DNA of 32,807 nt, taken from the NCBI RefSeq assembly GCF_009906795.1, contig NZ_JAAALN010000018.1, positions 1-32,807 of the forward strand. Direction: 5' to 3'. The position numbers were made by a program, and so were the translations under genes. How positions within the stretch are numbered: position 1 is the stretch's first letter; every line of letters begins with the position of its first letter. Origin of the DNA: Kineococcus siccus (GTDB lineage Bacteria; Actinomycetota; Actinomycetes; Actinomycetales; Kineococcaceae). This document shows, piece by piece, positions 1 to 9,165 of the stretch. The notes under the pieces are model-generated. The model had not been told where the DNA came from. It made no database searches and saw only the letters and a list, made by a program, of their open reading frames with translations.

Positions 1-2
1 GC

Positions 3-176
3 GTCGACCTCGACACCCTCGTCGACGGGCTGCTGCAGCGCCTGCTGCCCCCGCACCCCGAGGACGACGTGGCCGTCATCGCCGTCCGCCTGCACCGCCA
101 GGACCGCCCCCGGCCACCCGAGGCCGGTCCGACACGCTTCCCCCCGCACGTCGAGCCCGAAGCTGGCGGGCGCTGA
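3..176 (+). CDS. C-terminal end of a PP2C/SpoIIE-type serine phosphatase (partial)
   Basis: Only the last 57 codons are inside the window; the gene enters from the left edge and stops with TGA at 174-176. The readable end contains LLPPHPEDDVAVIAVRL. The DDVAVIAVRL pattern is the typical final beta strand of PP2C/SpoIIE (PPM) phosphatase domains, where the DD pair belongs to the metal-binding site. Such proteins in actinomycetes usually dephosphorylate anti-sigma-factor antagonists and often carry GAF or PAS sensor domains upstream, but none of that is visible here. It converges on the next gene (minus strand) with a 34-bp gap. The family call rests on one motif. Confidence 0.6.
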   Translation, partial: VDLDTLVDGLLQRLLPPHPEDDVAVIAVRLHRQDRPRPPEAGPTRFPPHVEPEAGGR

Positions 177-210
177 CTCCCGAGCACCCACTGGTCCGGT
201 GTCCACGGCA

Positions 211-3200
211 TCACGTGAGGCGCGTCGTCAGCAGGGCGCCGATCGTGTCCACGGTCCGCGGGGAGATGACGGTGCTGCTGCCGAAGACCCACACGCGGCT
301 GACGCGACTGCCCGTCCGCAGCGCAGCACCGGTGGCTGGGGCGAGGACGGCGGGACCGGTGAAGAGCAGCGGTTCGCCGCGGCCGCTCATGGCCGCGGCT
401 CCGGTCGCGGCGGTTCGCCAGTCCTCGCCGGAGGCGATGCCCAGGCTGGCGGGTCGGGTGAAGCGACGGGCGACCAGGCTCGCGGTGGCGTAGCGGTCCA
501 CACCCACGATGGACGTCCCCGCCCGCGGGTAGGCGGCCGCCGCGGCGCCGCCGACGGTGGTGGTGCGGGCCCCGGTGGGGTCGTGGGCCGTGAGGTAGGC
601 CTCCGTGGCCGCCGGCAGCTGCTTGCCGGCCGTGAGCAGCACGACACCGCCGGTGGACCCGGCGAGAGCGGCCGCAGCCAGCCCGTCCGGGAAGTCCGCC
701 GCGGACGCCAGGTAGACCGGCGCGGCGGGGTTCGGGTCAGCGCTCAGGACGGCTGCGCTGATGCGCGCAGCCGTCTCGTACCGGTCCGCACCGCCCAGGC
801 GGACGACGTCGTACCCAGCCTCGCGCGTGAGGGCGTCGCGGACGGTGGGCGACAGCGCGTGGACGTCGCCCAGGACGTAGACGCGGCCGCCAGGCGCGAG
901 GAGGCGACGCAGCTCGGCGACGACGGTGGCGTCGAGGGCGGTGCCACCGGTCAGCAGCAAGGGTCCGCCGACGGCGGATGCGAGGCGAGCCCCCGCGAGG
1001 GAGTCCGCGTGACTACCGGACGTGGCGAGCACGGCAGCCGGGACACGAGTGCCGGCGGGGAAGAAGATCGCCGTGACCGAGGGGAGCCCCGTCTGCGGCG
1101 CGAGGTCGCTGACGCGCACCACCTGGGATGGCGCGGGCGGGGCCGCCCAGGTCGTCTGCACGGGGGCGGACGGCAGGCCGCGGCCGGCGGCGTTGACGGC
1201 AGTGACGGTCACGAGGTACGTCTGCCCCGCCGTCAGGCCGGCCACCAGCACGGGGCTGGTGCTCCCCGTGGCGACGACGGGCGCGGCCAGGCTCGCTCCG
1301 GTGACGCTCACGCGGTAGCCGGTGACGGGGCCCGACCCGGCGTCGGTGGGGGGAAGGAAGGTGACGCGCGCCGTGGTGCCCAATCCGGTCACCTGGACGT
1401 CCGTGGGGTTGCCGGGCACGGTGCCGGGCGTTCGCGGCGCGGGGGCGACGACGATGGTGACCGCCGCGGTGGCGGGCGGCGCGACCCCGTTGGCGGCGGC
1501 GACGACGACCCGGTACGCACCGGCGACCGTGGGAGTTCCGGTCAGAGCTCCGGTCACGCGGTCCAGCCCGAGGCCGGGCGGCAGGGCCCCGGCGGTGATC
1601 GTGTAGCTGACGGTGGGGACCCCGGTCGCCGCGATTGTGTAGGCGTAGGGCTGGTCGACGGTGCCGGCGGGCGGGCTCACGGCGGTAAACGCGGGCGCCA
1701 CCGGTGCAGGAGCGACCTCAAGGGCGACGGCCTGGTCGGCGGTTCCGGAGGCGTTCTCGGCTCGCACGGTGAACGTCGCGGGCCCCGCCGTGGTCGGGCT
1801 CCCGCTGATGAGTCCGCTGACGGGGTCCAGGCTGAGACCGACCGGGAGGCCGCCGCTGATCACCTGGAGGGTCGGTGCCGGGTACCCGGTCGCGGTGACG
1901 GTCTGGGCGTACGCGATCCCGACGGTCGCGGCGGGTGGGACCGCGGACGTGAAGGCCGGCGCCTGAGGAGCGAAGACGACGGTGGCGTTGACCGCCTGGT
2001 CGGCGTCGGCGCCGACACCGTTGCCAGCGCTGACCGTGAACGCCGTCGTTCCCGCCGACGTTGCAGTTCCGTCCAGCACGCCCGTGCTGCCGTTCAGGGT
2101 CAGCCCGGGCGGGAGCGCCCCGTTGCTCACGCGGAACGTCGGCGCCGGGTACCCGGCCGCCGTGAAGGTGTGAGCGTAGGCCGCGCCGACGGTCGCGGCC
2201 GGCGGCGCCGCTGAGGTGAACACCGGCGCTGCCGGTGCGGATGACACGACGATGCTCACCGTCTGACCCTCGTCGCCCACGAAGTTGCCCGCGACGACCG
2301 TGGCCGCGGCGCTCTGGGCGATGGTCGGAGTTCCGCTGAGGGTCCCGGTGACGGGGTCGAGGGTGAGTCCCGCGGGGAGGGCGCCGCTGGTCACGCGGAA
2401 CGTCGGCGCGGGGTCTCCCGTGCCGGTGAACGTGTGCGTGTACGGGGTGCCCACCGTCGCGGTCGCGGGCGCTGCGCCCGAGGTCATGCGGGCGGGCGTC
2501 GTGGTCGGTGGTAACGACAGCTTCTGCACCTGGTGGTTGTTCTGGTCGGCGATGTAAGCCGTCCCCGTCCCCGTGACGGCGACGCCGAGCGGGATCCGCA
2601 GCGCCGACGACGTGGCCGGGCCGGGCGTGACCGCACCGGACGAGCCGTTGCCCGCGACCGTGCTGAGGTAGCCGCTGCTGTGGTCGACCACGACGATGCG
2701 GTTGTTGCTGCGGTCGGCGATGAACACGTTGCCGCGGGCGTCGACGGCGACACCCGTCGGCTCTCGGAGGAGGGCGGCAGTAGCCGGGACATCGGTGGAG
2801 ACGCCCGCCGAACCGGCGCCGGCGACGACGCTCAACACGCCCGTGACCGCGTCGATCCGAGCGACCTGGTGGTTGTTGCGCAGCGCGACGAACAGGTTTC
2901 CGGCCGCGTCGACCGCGAGCCCGTTGGGAGTGTTCAACGGCGACCGCGCCGCGGGACCGGGCTGGACCGGTCCCGGCGCCCCCGTCCCGGCCACGAAGCT
3001 GAGCTGGCCTGCGGGGTCGACCTTCAGCACCCGGTGCGCGTTGCGGTCGGCGATGAAGACGTTGCCGGCGGCGTCGGCGGCGACGCCGAACGGGGAGAGG
3101 AACGGCGACGCGGTGGCCGTGCCCTCGACGGGTACCGCGGTGGCCCCCGTGCCCGCCACGACCGTGAGGACCTTCGTGGTCGCGTCGACCCGCTCGACCC

Positions 3201-3684
3201 GCCGGTTGGCGTCATCAGCGATGAAGAGGTTGCCGGCCGGGTCCAGGGCAATGCCGATCGGGTTGCTCAGGCTCGAAGCGGTGGCCAACGCCCCCGGAGA
3301 GGGAGGACCGGCCGTCCCGGTGCCCGCGACGAACGTCAGCAGTCCCGTGACCGCGTCGACGCGCTCGATGCGGGCGTTGTCCCGGTCGGCGATGAACACG
3401 TTGCCGGCGGAGTCGGTCGCCACAGCGAACGGGAGCTTCAAGAAGGAGGAGGCCGCAGGTCCCTCCGTCGCCACGCCACCCGTCCCCCGACCGGCGAGGG
3501 TCGAGAGGAGGAAGGGTCCCGGCGGAGCCGGAGCCGGAGCCGGCGCGGCGACGGCGGGTCCCGCACCGAAGGCGGGAAGGGCCAGAGCCAGGACAGCGCT
3601 GAGCGCGACGAGCACGACACGTCGCCGCGTCCAGGAGCGGCCGTCGGCAGACGCGGATCCCTCGCTCCGACGACGGACGTCCAC
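211..3684 (-). CDS. Secreted NHL-repeat / putative-Ig / Fn3 / cell-wall-binding repeat 2 protein
   Basis: A 1157-aa surface protein. The GTG start at 3684 follows an AAGGGGAA Shine-Dalgarno-like stretch. Residues 1-47 form a Sec signal: an Arg-rich start, a hydrophobic core near 22-40, then an Ala/Pro linker. Residues ~70-395 hold six NHL-type beta-propeller repeats with the recurring pattern GVAVDAAGNVFIADRxNxR, enough for one six-bladed propeller. Residues ~397-745 hold four putative-Ig (He_PIG) repeats with GALPPGLTLDxxTGxLxGTPT cores. Residues ~760-855 are a fibronectin type III domain. The C-terminal ~300 residues contain three cell-wall-binding repeat 2 units, including RLGGADRYETAARIS and GVDRYATASLVA. 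The likely role is display of an adhesive or ligand-binding propeller on the cell wall; the ligand is unknown. It lies 63 bp downstream of the GGDEF-EAL gene on the same strand, so the two could be co-transcribed. Confidence 0.88.
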   Translation of the reverse strand: MDVRRRSEGSASADGRSWTRRRVVLVALSAVLALALPAFGAGPAVAAPAPAPAPPGPFLLSTLAGRGTGGVATEGPAASSFLKLPFAVATDSAGNVFIADRDNARIERVDAVTGLLTFVAGTGTAGPPSPGALATASSLSNPIGIALDPAGNLFIADDANRRVERVDATTKVLTVVAGTGATAVPVEGTATASPFLSPFGVAADAAGNVFIADRNAHRVLKVDPAGQLSFVAGTGAPGPVQPGPAARSPLNTPNGLAVDAAGNLFVALRNNHQVARIDAVTGVLSVVAGAGSAGVSTDVPATAALLREPTGVAVDARGNVFIADRSNNRIVVVDHSSGYLSTVAGNGSSGAVTPGPATSSALRIPLGVAVTGTGTAYIADQNNHQVQKLSLPPTTTPARMTSGAAPATATVGTPYTHTFTGTGDPAPTFRVTSGALPAGLTLDPVTGTLSGTPTIAQSAAATVVAGNFVGDEGQTVSIVVSSAPAAPVFTSAAPPAATVGAAYAHTFTAAGYPAPTFRVSNGALPPGLTLNGSTGVLDGTATSAGTTAFTVSAGNGVGADADQAVNATVVFAPQAPAFTSAVPPAATVGIAYAQTVTATGYPAPTLQVISGGLPVGLSLDPVSGLISGSPTTAGPATFTVRAENASGTADQAVALEVAPAPVAPAFTAVSPPAGTVDQPYAYTIAATGVPTVSYTITAGALPPGLGLDRVTGALTGTPTVAGAYRVVVAAANGVAPPATAAVTIVVAPAPRTPGTVPGNPTDVQVTGLGTTARVTFLPPTDAGSGPVTGYRVSVTGASLAAPVVATGSTSPVLVAGLTAGQTYLVTVTAVNAAGRGLPSAPVQTTWAAPPAPSQVVRVSDLAPQTGLPSVTAIFFPAGTRVPAAVLATSGSHADSLAGARLASAVGGPLLLTGGTALDATVVAELRRLLAPGGRVYVLGDVHALSPTVRDALTREAGYDVVRLGGADRYETAARISAAVLSADPNPAAPVYLASAADFPDGLAAAALAGSTGGVVLLTAGKQLPAATEAYLTAHDPTGARTTTVGGAAAAAYPRAGTSIVGVDRYATASLVARRFTRPASLGIASGEDWRTAATGAAAMSGRGEPLLFTGPAVLAPATGAALRTGSRVSRVWVFGSSTVISPRTVDTIGALLTTRLT

Positions 3685-3747
3685 CTAGTTCCCCTTCACG
3701 CTCCCGTAACAGGGGCCGACTGCTTGACCCGTGCTCACCTCGACGGT

Positions 3748-6700
3748 TCACGTCACGGCCTCGCTCTTCGTCATCGGCCGGGCGATCGCCGACTTGAGGG
3801 GTGAGCTGCCGGCAGGGCGCATAGCCAGCAGGACGACCTGCTGCAGCTCACGGGAAAGTTCAGGAAGGTCGTGGCTGCGGTGGGCGTGGTCGGCCACGGC
3901 CTCCAGGATCTCCTGAGCGGTGCCCTGAAAGGTCCGCCGGCACCCGGCCACGACGTCGTGGCACGCCAAGGCGAGCGGTGTGGCGGCGTCCCGAAAAACA
4001 TCACCGGTGACGAGGGGTCCTGGTGCCGCCTGGAGGTGCTGCACGAGGGCGCCCTCGGGGCGCGGCGGGCTGTACAGGTACCCCTGCACGGTGTCACAGC
4101 CGTAGCGGCGCAGGAGCTCCGCCTGCTGCGGGGTCTCCACCCCCTCGGCGACCACCGACAGGCCGAGCGCCTGACCGATGCTCAGGATGGCGCGCACGAC
4201 CGCGTCGCAGCTGGCATCGATGCCGAGGCCAGCGACGAAGCTCAGGTCGATCTTGAGGATGTCCACCGGGAGTTCGGTCAGGCGAGTCAGACTGGAGTAC
4301 CCCGTCCCGACATCGTCGATGGCGATGCGCACGCCCCGGGCGCGCAGGCGCTGCAGGTCCGCGCGCAGGGAGTGCGCGATCTGCGGCATGTGCGTCTCGG
4401 TCAGTTCCAGCACCACGCGGTGACCGGGCAGGCCGTGCCGCTTCAGCGCGCTGATGACGTCGCCGTAGAGGTTGCCCGCTTCCAGTTGCCGGCCGGAGAC
4501 GTTGACGTGCACGTCCGGTGCGGCGGGGCCGAGGGTCTCCGACCAGGCGGCGGCCATCCGGCACGACTCCTCGAGGACCCGGCGGCCGATCCCGACCATG
4601 AGCGGGCTGGCCTCGGCGACGTCGAGGAACTCCGCGGGGGACAGCAGCCCCCGGGTGGGGTGCTGCCAGCGGATGAGGGTCTCCACCGCCACTGGGCGTC
4701 CGGTGACCAGGTCGAGCACCGGCTGTCCGTGCAGCACGAGCTCGTCGCAGGCGAGAGCCCGGGTCAGTTCGGGCAGCAGCCTGGCGAGGCGAGCGCCGCG
4801 AGCGTGCTCCTCGCCCTCAGCGGTGTGCGCCCGGTTCTTCCCTGCCCGCTTCGCGCCGTACATGGCCTCGTCGGCCGCGCTGAGCACCCGCTCGGCCGCG
4901 GTGACCAGGTCGGTGGTCGCGGAGTCGGCGACGCTGAGGCCGATGCTGGCGCCGACGACGAAGGTGCCGGAGACGAGTTCCACCGGAACGCGCAACGCGC
5001 TGAGCATGCGCTCGGCCACGACGCGCAGGTTCTTGCTGGCGTCGGAAGCCGAGTCGGCGTCCGTGTCGCCGCCGACGCCCGCGGAGCTCATGCCCGGACA
5101 CACGATGGCGAACTCGTCACCGCCGAGGCGGGCGAGCGTGTCGCCGGGACGGAGGCAGGCATGCAGGCGGGTGGAAACCTGACGCAGCAGCTCATCGCCG
5201 GCGGCGTGTCCGGCGGAGTCGTTGACGGCCTTGAACCCGTCCAGATCCAGGAAGAGCACGCCCACCCGCTCACCGGTTCGCCCCGCGGCCGCCAGGGCAT
5301 GCTGCAGGCGGTCGGAGAAGAGGGTGCGGTTCGGCAGTCCGGTGAGGGCGTCGTGCAGCGCCTGGTGCGTGAGGGCCTGCTCGGCCTGCTTGCGGGCTGT
5401 GATGTCCTCGATCAGCGCCAGGGAGTAGGGCTCCCAGTCGTGCGGGCGGACGGTCGTGGTGCTCACCCGGACCCAGACGGTGTGTCCGTCGGCGTGGAGG
5501 TACCGCGTGTCGACACGCGTGGCGTCGTGGTCCTCGCCCGCGTGCTCCGACGGTCCGGCGGCCGGGTCGTCGACGTCGTCCGGGTGGAGGAGATCGGCCA
5601 CGTTCATGGTGAGCAGCGCCAGTTCGTCGTAGCCCAGCAACCCGCACAGCGAGCTGTTCACCCGAAGCACGTTGCCGGCCGCACCGGGGCTCAGGGCGAG
5701 CATCATCATGCCCATCGGGGCGGTGTCGAAGGCGAGACGGAAGCGCGTCTCGGAGTCGGCCAGGTCGGCTTGCGCGGCCAGCTGGTCGGAGATGTCGCGG
5801 GAGGTGGCCATGAAACCGGTCAGCTGACCCGTGCCGTCGCGCATGGCGGAGTGCGCGGTGATGACCGGCACGGCTCGCCCGTCGCGGGCGAGCAGCGTGC
5901 TCTGCCGCGTCAGCGGCCCTGAGCCGGGCAGGACACCTTCGATGTCGAGGGGCGGCCCGGCGGGGCTGCTGCCTTCGGCGCGGTCGGCGTCCGTGGCGGC
6001 GAGCAGCGTGGGGACGTCGAGCCCGGAGGCCCGCGCCATCTCCTCCAGGTCCTCGGCGGTGTGCAGGAACCACGGAGTGCGGCCCAGCACCTCCTCAGCG
6101 CGGTAGCCGAGCATCTGCTCCGCCCCCGCGCTGAAGACGGTGACGCGGCCGCTCAGGTCGGTGGCGATGATGGCCAGGTCGGTCGCGGCGTCCAGCACGC
6201 TGCTCAGCAGGTCGTGCGCTCGCTCGACCTCCGCGGCGGCGGCGCGGGCCTCGGTCACGTCGTGGAACGCCATCACCGCGCCCCCGTTCCAGCCCGCGCC
6301 AGGGGCCGGCGGCATCGGGTGAGCGCTCATGTGCAGCACGCGTCCCTGCGGCCGGTGCGCGGTCCTGACCAGCAGGTCGACGCCCGGCACGGCGACGCCA
6401 CCCAAGGCCCGCGCCAACGGCAGGTCGTCGACGTCGACGACCGTCCCGTCCGGGGTGCACACGCCGTAGTGCTGGTCCCACTCCTCACGCGGCACCCCCG
6501 TCGGCGTGGGCCCGAACAGCTCCAGAGCCGCCGGGTTGCGCAGGATGACGTGGCCGGCGGCGTCGAAGACGCTCAGCCCGTCTCGCGTGGTGTCGATGAT
6601 CGTGCGCAGCAGCGTGGCCTGCTCGTCGGCGCGCTGATGGGCGTGCCGCGCCTCGACCACCAGCACCTGTCGCTCGTCGCGATGCAGGGCGAGGACGAGG

Positions 6701-7614
6701 GAGACGACCGCGATGACCGCGACGAAGGCCTGGGCCAGCAGGACCCGCACCACCACGGACTCCATCGTGAAGGGCCCGCGCCCGGCGAGCGTGGCCACGA
6801 CGACGAAGACGCCCACGACGACCGGGTAGCAGGCGGCGAAGGTGGTGGAGAAGCGCAGCGCCACCCAGAGGCTCAGCGGCACCAGCAGGAACGCGAGCGG
6901 CAGGTGCACGTTGAGGGCGAACACCGCCACGTAGGCCGCGCCGGTCACCACGCTGGACGTGAGCATCTCCATGGCCTCACGCCAGCTGCGGACGATGCGC
7001 GGCACGTCCGGGTCCAGCAGACGGACGGCGAGGGCAGTCAGGACGAAGGCGCTCGTACCTACCCGCATCACCCAGGCGACGAAGAGGACCGGCACCGAGC
7101 CCGCCCCTCCGGAGACGGACAGCGCGATCGAGCCGAGCAGCGCTGGCGCGACCGCGCCACTGTAGGAAGCGATGAGCAGCGCCCCCAGGTCCGCCGAGCG
7201 CCGCAAGCGCCAAGGCGTGCAGCCCCGCCGCCGCTGCAGCCGACGCATGAGCGCACAGCCCAGCACCGCTTGCGCGCCCGAACCCGCGCCGTAGACCGCG
7301 GCGAGCAGCCAAGGCGCACCCGTGGCGGCGTTGAGCGCTGCGGCCAGGACCGTCAGCACCGCGGCGTCGACGACCACGTGCTTGCGCCGGTGCCACGAGG
7401 CGGCCAACCACAGCATGCCCACGGCGCCGGCCGGCCAGACCAGCGCCAACGGCATTCCTCCCGGACGCGTCGCCCGGCCCACGACGACCGCCGCTGCGAA
7501 CAGCACCGCGAAGAGCGCACTCACGGCCGCGGGGTGACGCTGCGCCCACGTCAGCGCGGCGGCCGCCGCGCGCTGCAGAGGTGGGCGCTCCCCGACCAGC
7601 TGAACGGTCTCCAT
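3748..7614 (-). CDS. Membrane PAS-GGDEF-EAL protein (cyclic-di-GMP synthesis/hydrolysis)
   Basis: A 1288-aa bifunctional signalling protein. Residues ~20-310 are a MASE1-like sensor block of about eight hydrophobic segments. PAS domains follow at ~335-450, ~465-610 and ~625-755, the last ending in a PAC-like segment. The GGDEF domain (~755-915) carries DALTGLPNRT, FLDLDGFKxVND and an intact LGGDEF near residue 830, which predicts diguanylate cyclase activity. The EAL domain (~955-1185) has ETLIRW in place of the usual EALIRW but keeps the catalytic Glu, IDDVGTGYSSL, LKIDLSF, VAEGVE and QGY, so c-di-GMP phosphodiesterase activity is plausible. About 100 further residues follow EAL. Known biology of the family links it to motility and attachment switching. 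The ATG at 7614 lacks a strong ribosome binding site, so the exact start is less sure than the domains. Confidence 0.9.
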   Translation of the reverse strand: METVQLVGERPPLQRAAAAALTWAQRHPAAVSALFAVLFAAAVVVGRATRPGGMPLALVWPAGAVGMLWLAASWHRRKHVVVDAAVLTVLAAALNAATGAPWLLAAVYGAGSGAQAVLGCALMRRLQRRRGCTPWRLRRSADLGALLIASYSGAVAPALLGSIALSVSGGAGSVPVLFVAWVMRVGTSAFVLTALAVRLLDPDVPRIVRSWREAMEMLTSSVVTGAAYVAVFALNVHLPLAFLLVPLSLWVALRFSTTFAACYPVVVGVFVVVATLAGRGPFTMESVVVRVLLAQAFVAVIAVVSLVLALHRDERQVLVVEARHAHQRADEQATLLRTIIDTTRDGLSVFDAAGHVILRNPAALELFGPTPTGVPREEWDQHYGVCTPDGTVVDVDDLPLARALGGVAVPGVDLLVRTAHRPQGRVLHMSAHPMPPAPGAGWNGGAVMAFHDVTEARAAAAEVERAHDLLSSVLDAATDLAIIATDLSGRVTVFSAGAEQMLGYRAEEVLGRTPWFLHTAEDLEEMARASGLDVPTLLAATDADRAEGSSPAGPPLDIEGVLPGSGPLTRQSTLLARDGRAVPVITAHSAMRDGTGQLTGFMATSRDISDQLAAQADLADSETRFRLAFDTAPMGMMMLALSPGAAGNVLRVNSSLCGLLGYDELALLTMNVADLLHPDDVDDPAAGPSEHAGEDHDATRVDTRYLHADGHTVWVRVSTTTVRPHDWEPYSLALIEDITARKQAEQALTHQALHDALTGLPNRTLFSDRLQHALAAAGRTGERVGVLFLDLDGFKAVNDSAGHAAGDELLRQVSTRLHACLRPGDTLARLGGDEFAIVCPGMSSAGVGGDTDADSASDASKNLRVVAERMLSALRVPVELVSGTFVVGASIGLSVADSATTDLVTAAERVLSAADEAMYGAKRAGKNRAHTAEGEEHARGARLARLLPELTRALACDELVLHGQPVLDLVTGRPVAVETLIRWQHPTRGLLSPAEFLDVAEASPLMVGIGRRVLEESCRMAAAWSETLGPAAPDVHVNVSGRQLEAGNLYGDVISALKRHGLPGHRVVLELTETHMPQIAHSLRADLQRLRARGVRIAIDDVGTGYSSLTRLTELPVDILKIDLSFVAGLGIDASCDAVVRAILSIGQALGLSVVAEGVETPQQAELLRRYGCDTVQGYLYSPPRPEGALVQHLQAAPGPLVTGDVFRDAATPLALACHDVVAGCRRTFQGTAQEILEAVADHAHRSHDLPELSRELQQVVLLAMRPAGSSPLKSAIARPMTKSEAVT

Positions 7615-7993
7615 GTCGTCTGCATCGGCGCGTTGAGCACCGGACTGAATGAAGCCTCAACTCGTCGAGCCCGTGCAAAGCGTCCCGCCTGGTGAGTCGG
7701 CGCCGGGACGATGCCGACTCACCACCACGTCGTCGGCGGCCCGGACAGCTCGCGGCAACCTGCGGGGAACCGCGAGCCGCCCCCGGGCTGCCGTGCTGAA
7801 CCCAGTCACCGGTTGCGGTTTCGTCCACGTTCCGGCACCTTCGACCGTCCCAGACGCCTGCGACCTGTGCGAGGAGTGCCTCACAACTCAGAGACCTGCG
7901 GTGTGCGTGTCCACGACCTCCAGGCCATGATGATCCAGCAGACGGCGGTCCAACCTCGGCTGAGCTCGTCGGCACCGACCTCGGAGGCACGCC
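7615..7993. other. Divergent intergenic region between GGDEF-EAL and GAF-ANTAR genes
   Basis: This 379-bp gap separates two divergently transcribed regulatory genes and should hold both promoters. I see no convincing coding sequence in it. The only clear structure is the 12-bp inverted repeat at 7690-7724. A GGAGG ribosome binding site at its right end sets the GTG start of the next gene. Confidence 0.6.
7690..7724. promoter_or_regulatory. Perfect 12-bp inverted repeat (hairpin or operator)
   Basis: The arms TGGTGAGTCGGC (7690-7701) and GCCGACTCACCA (7713-7724) are exact reverse complements separated by 11 bp. The site lies 76 bp upstream of the minus-strand GGDEF-EAL start and about 270 bp upstream of the GAF-ANTAR start. 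Because both flanking genes point away from it, a terminator is unlikely. A dimeric-repressor operator or a leader RNA hairpin fits better. The repeat is seen directly; the function is inferred. Confidence 0.45.
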
Positions 7994-8776
7994 GTGTCGT
8001 CAGCGGAGGCTTGGCATCAGTCCGGCGACCTGGCTCGAGGCCGGGTGTTACCGGTCCTCGACACCTTCACGCGGTTGTGCCGTACCGAGGCGGGCTGCGT
8101 CGGCGACGCGGAGCTGCCCTCACTGCTGAGCCGGGCCGCGGCGCGCTCTCTGGGTGTCGACGGGGCGGCCGTGTGCATCGACGACCTCTCCGGGGTTCGG
8201 CTGCCTCTGGGGGCCAGCGACCGCCGCGCGGCGGTCGCGGAGCGTCTGCAGTTCACCATCGGGGAGGGACCGTGCTTCGAGGCCATGAGCACCGGACGCC
8301 CTGTCACCGTCGACGCGACGATCATGACGGACCGGTGGCCGGCGCTCGCCCCTCTGCACCATCAGAGGACACCCTTCAAGGCTGGCTTGTCGGTGCCCTT
8401 GCGCGAGGGGAGCGTGCCGTTCGGGGTGATGGACCTCTACGACCGGCGGCCGCAGCGGATGGGAGCGCACGACGTCATCGCTGCGCAGATGATCGCTGAG
8501 GTCATCGCCCAGCGGCTCCTCACGACTCTCGACAGCGGCCACCCAGAGGCCCTCGCGGCCGCCGAGGGCTCACCGGCGTGGCTGGACGCCGCACCCGCGC
8601 GCCGCCGGCGCGAGGTGTGGGTCGCGGTCGGGATGATCAACCTCGTCCTGGGCCTGGCGCATGACGACGCCCTCGCCACCCTCCGCGGGCGCGCCGTCGC
8701 AAGCGGGCAGACGCTGGACGCACTCGCCCACGCCATCGTCGTCGGTGACGTCGACCCGACGGAGCTTCGCGCGTGA
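7994..8776 (+). CDS. GAF and ANTAR domain-containing RNA-binding regulator
   Basis: A 260-aa protein starting at GTG 7994, six bases after a clear GGAGG. Residues ~30-175 form a GAF domain with features usual for this actinobacterial group (QFTIGEGPCFEAMSTGRPV, then GLSVPLREGSVPFGVMDLY). Residues ~198-255 form an ANTAR domain with the AVGMINLVLGL hallmark (usually AxGMIM) and the following three-helix pattern. ANTAR proteins bind paired RNA hairpins and act as transcription antiterminators; GAF would supply ligand or redox sensing. Its TGA overlaps the GTG of the next ANTAR gene by 4 bp, so the two are translationally coupled. Targets cannot be told from the sequence. Confidence 0.85.
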   Translation: MSSAEAWHQSGDLARGRVLPVLDTFTRLCRTEAGCVGDAELPSLLSRAAARSLGVDGAAVCIDDLSGVRLPLGASDRRAAVAERLQFTIGEGPCFEAMSTGRPVTVDATIMTDRWPALAPLHHQRTPFKAGLSVPLREGSVPFGVMDLYDRRPQRMGAHDVIAAQMIAEVIAQRLLTTLDSGHPEALAAAEGSPAWLDAAPARRRREVWVAVGMINLVLGLAHDDALATLRGRAVASGQTLDALAHAIVVGDVDPTELRA

Positions 8777-9165
8777 CCGTGCGGCAGGTACCCGAGCACC
8801 CCTCGCCAGGCGAGATGCCCCCGCTGCGGCCCCCGGCCCGGCGGACCATCGAGGACCTGGCCGCACAAGTGGCCGAGCTCGAAGAACGCGTCGAGCACCT
8901 GACGACCGCACTGGCGAACCGGCCCCGCATCGAGCACGCCGTCGGGATGATCATGTTGCTGATGCCCTGCGACGCCGATCTGGGCTTCCAGGCCCTGCGC
9001 TCGGTGTCCCAGCACACCAACCGCAAGGTGCGCGACGTCGCCGAGGAGATCACCAACTGCGCCGCTACTGGTCGCCCTCTACCGGCTGAGCTGATGGACG
9101 CGCTCACCGTGGTGCTCCCGCGGCGACCCACGCGCGCGACCGCCGCCTCGGATGAGCCGAGCTAG
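8773..9165 (+). CDS. ANTAR domain protein with N-terminal coiled coil
   Basis: A 130-aa protein starting at GTG 8773 inside a GTGA overlap with the upstream GAF-ANTAR gene. Residues ~24-45 (TIEDLAAQVAELEERVEHLT) form a short coiled coil suited to dimerisation. The ANTAR domain follows at ~46-100, with RPRIEHAVGMIMLLM and the downstream VSQHTNRKVRDVAEEI helix. There is no receiver or GAF domain, so its activity probably depends on the partner encoded just upstream, either by heterodimerisation or as a constitutive RNA-binding partner. Its TAG stop interlocks with that of the convergent next gene: both stops lie in CTAG at 9162-9165. Confidence 0.82.
   Translation: MTVRQVPEHPSPGEMPPLRPPARRTIEDLAAQVAELEERVEHLTTALANRPRIEHAVGMIMLLMPCDADLGFQALRSVSQHTNRKVRDVAEEITNCAATGRPLPAELMDALTVVLPRRPTRATAASDEPS

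Noticed and set aside
199-2214. 671-codon plus-strand frame opposite the NHL/Ig protein
   Set aside because: Repetitive Gly/Arg/Asp translation caused by antisense of GC-rich repeats; the minus-strand protein has clear domains.
3871-5922. Long plus-strand open frame (683 codons) opposite the GGDEF-EAL gene
   Set aside because: Antisense shadow of a high-GC gene: low-complexity Gly/Arg/Val-rich translation, no domains, and the minus strand has clear PAS, GGDEF and EAL motifs.
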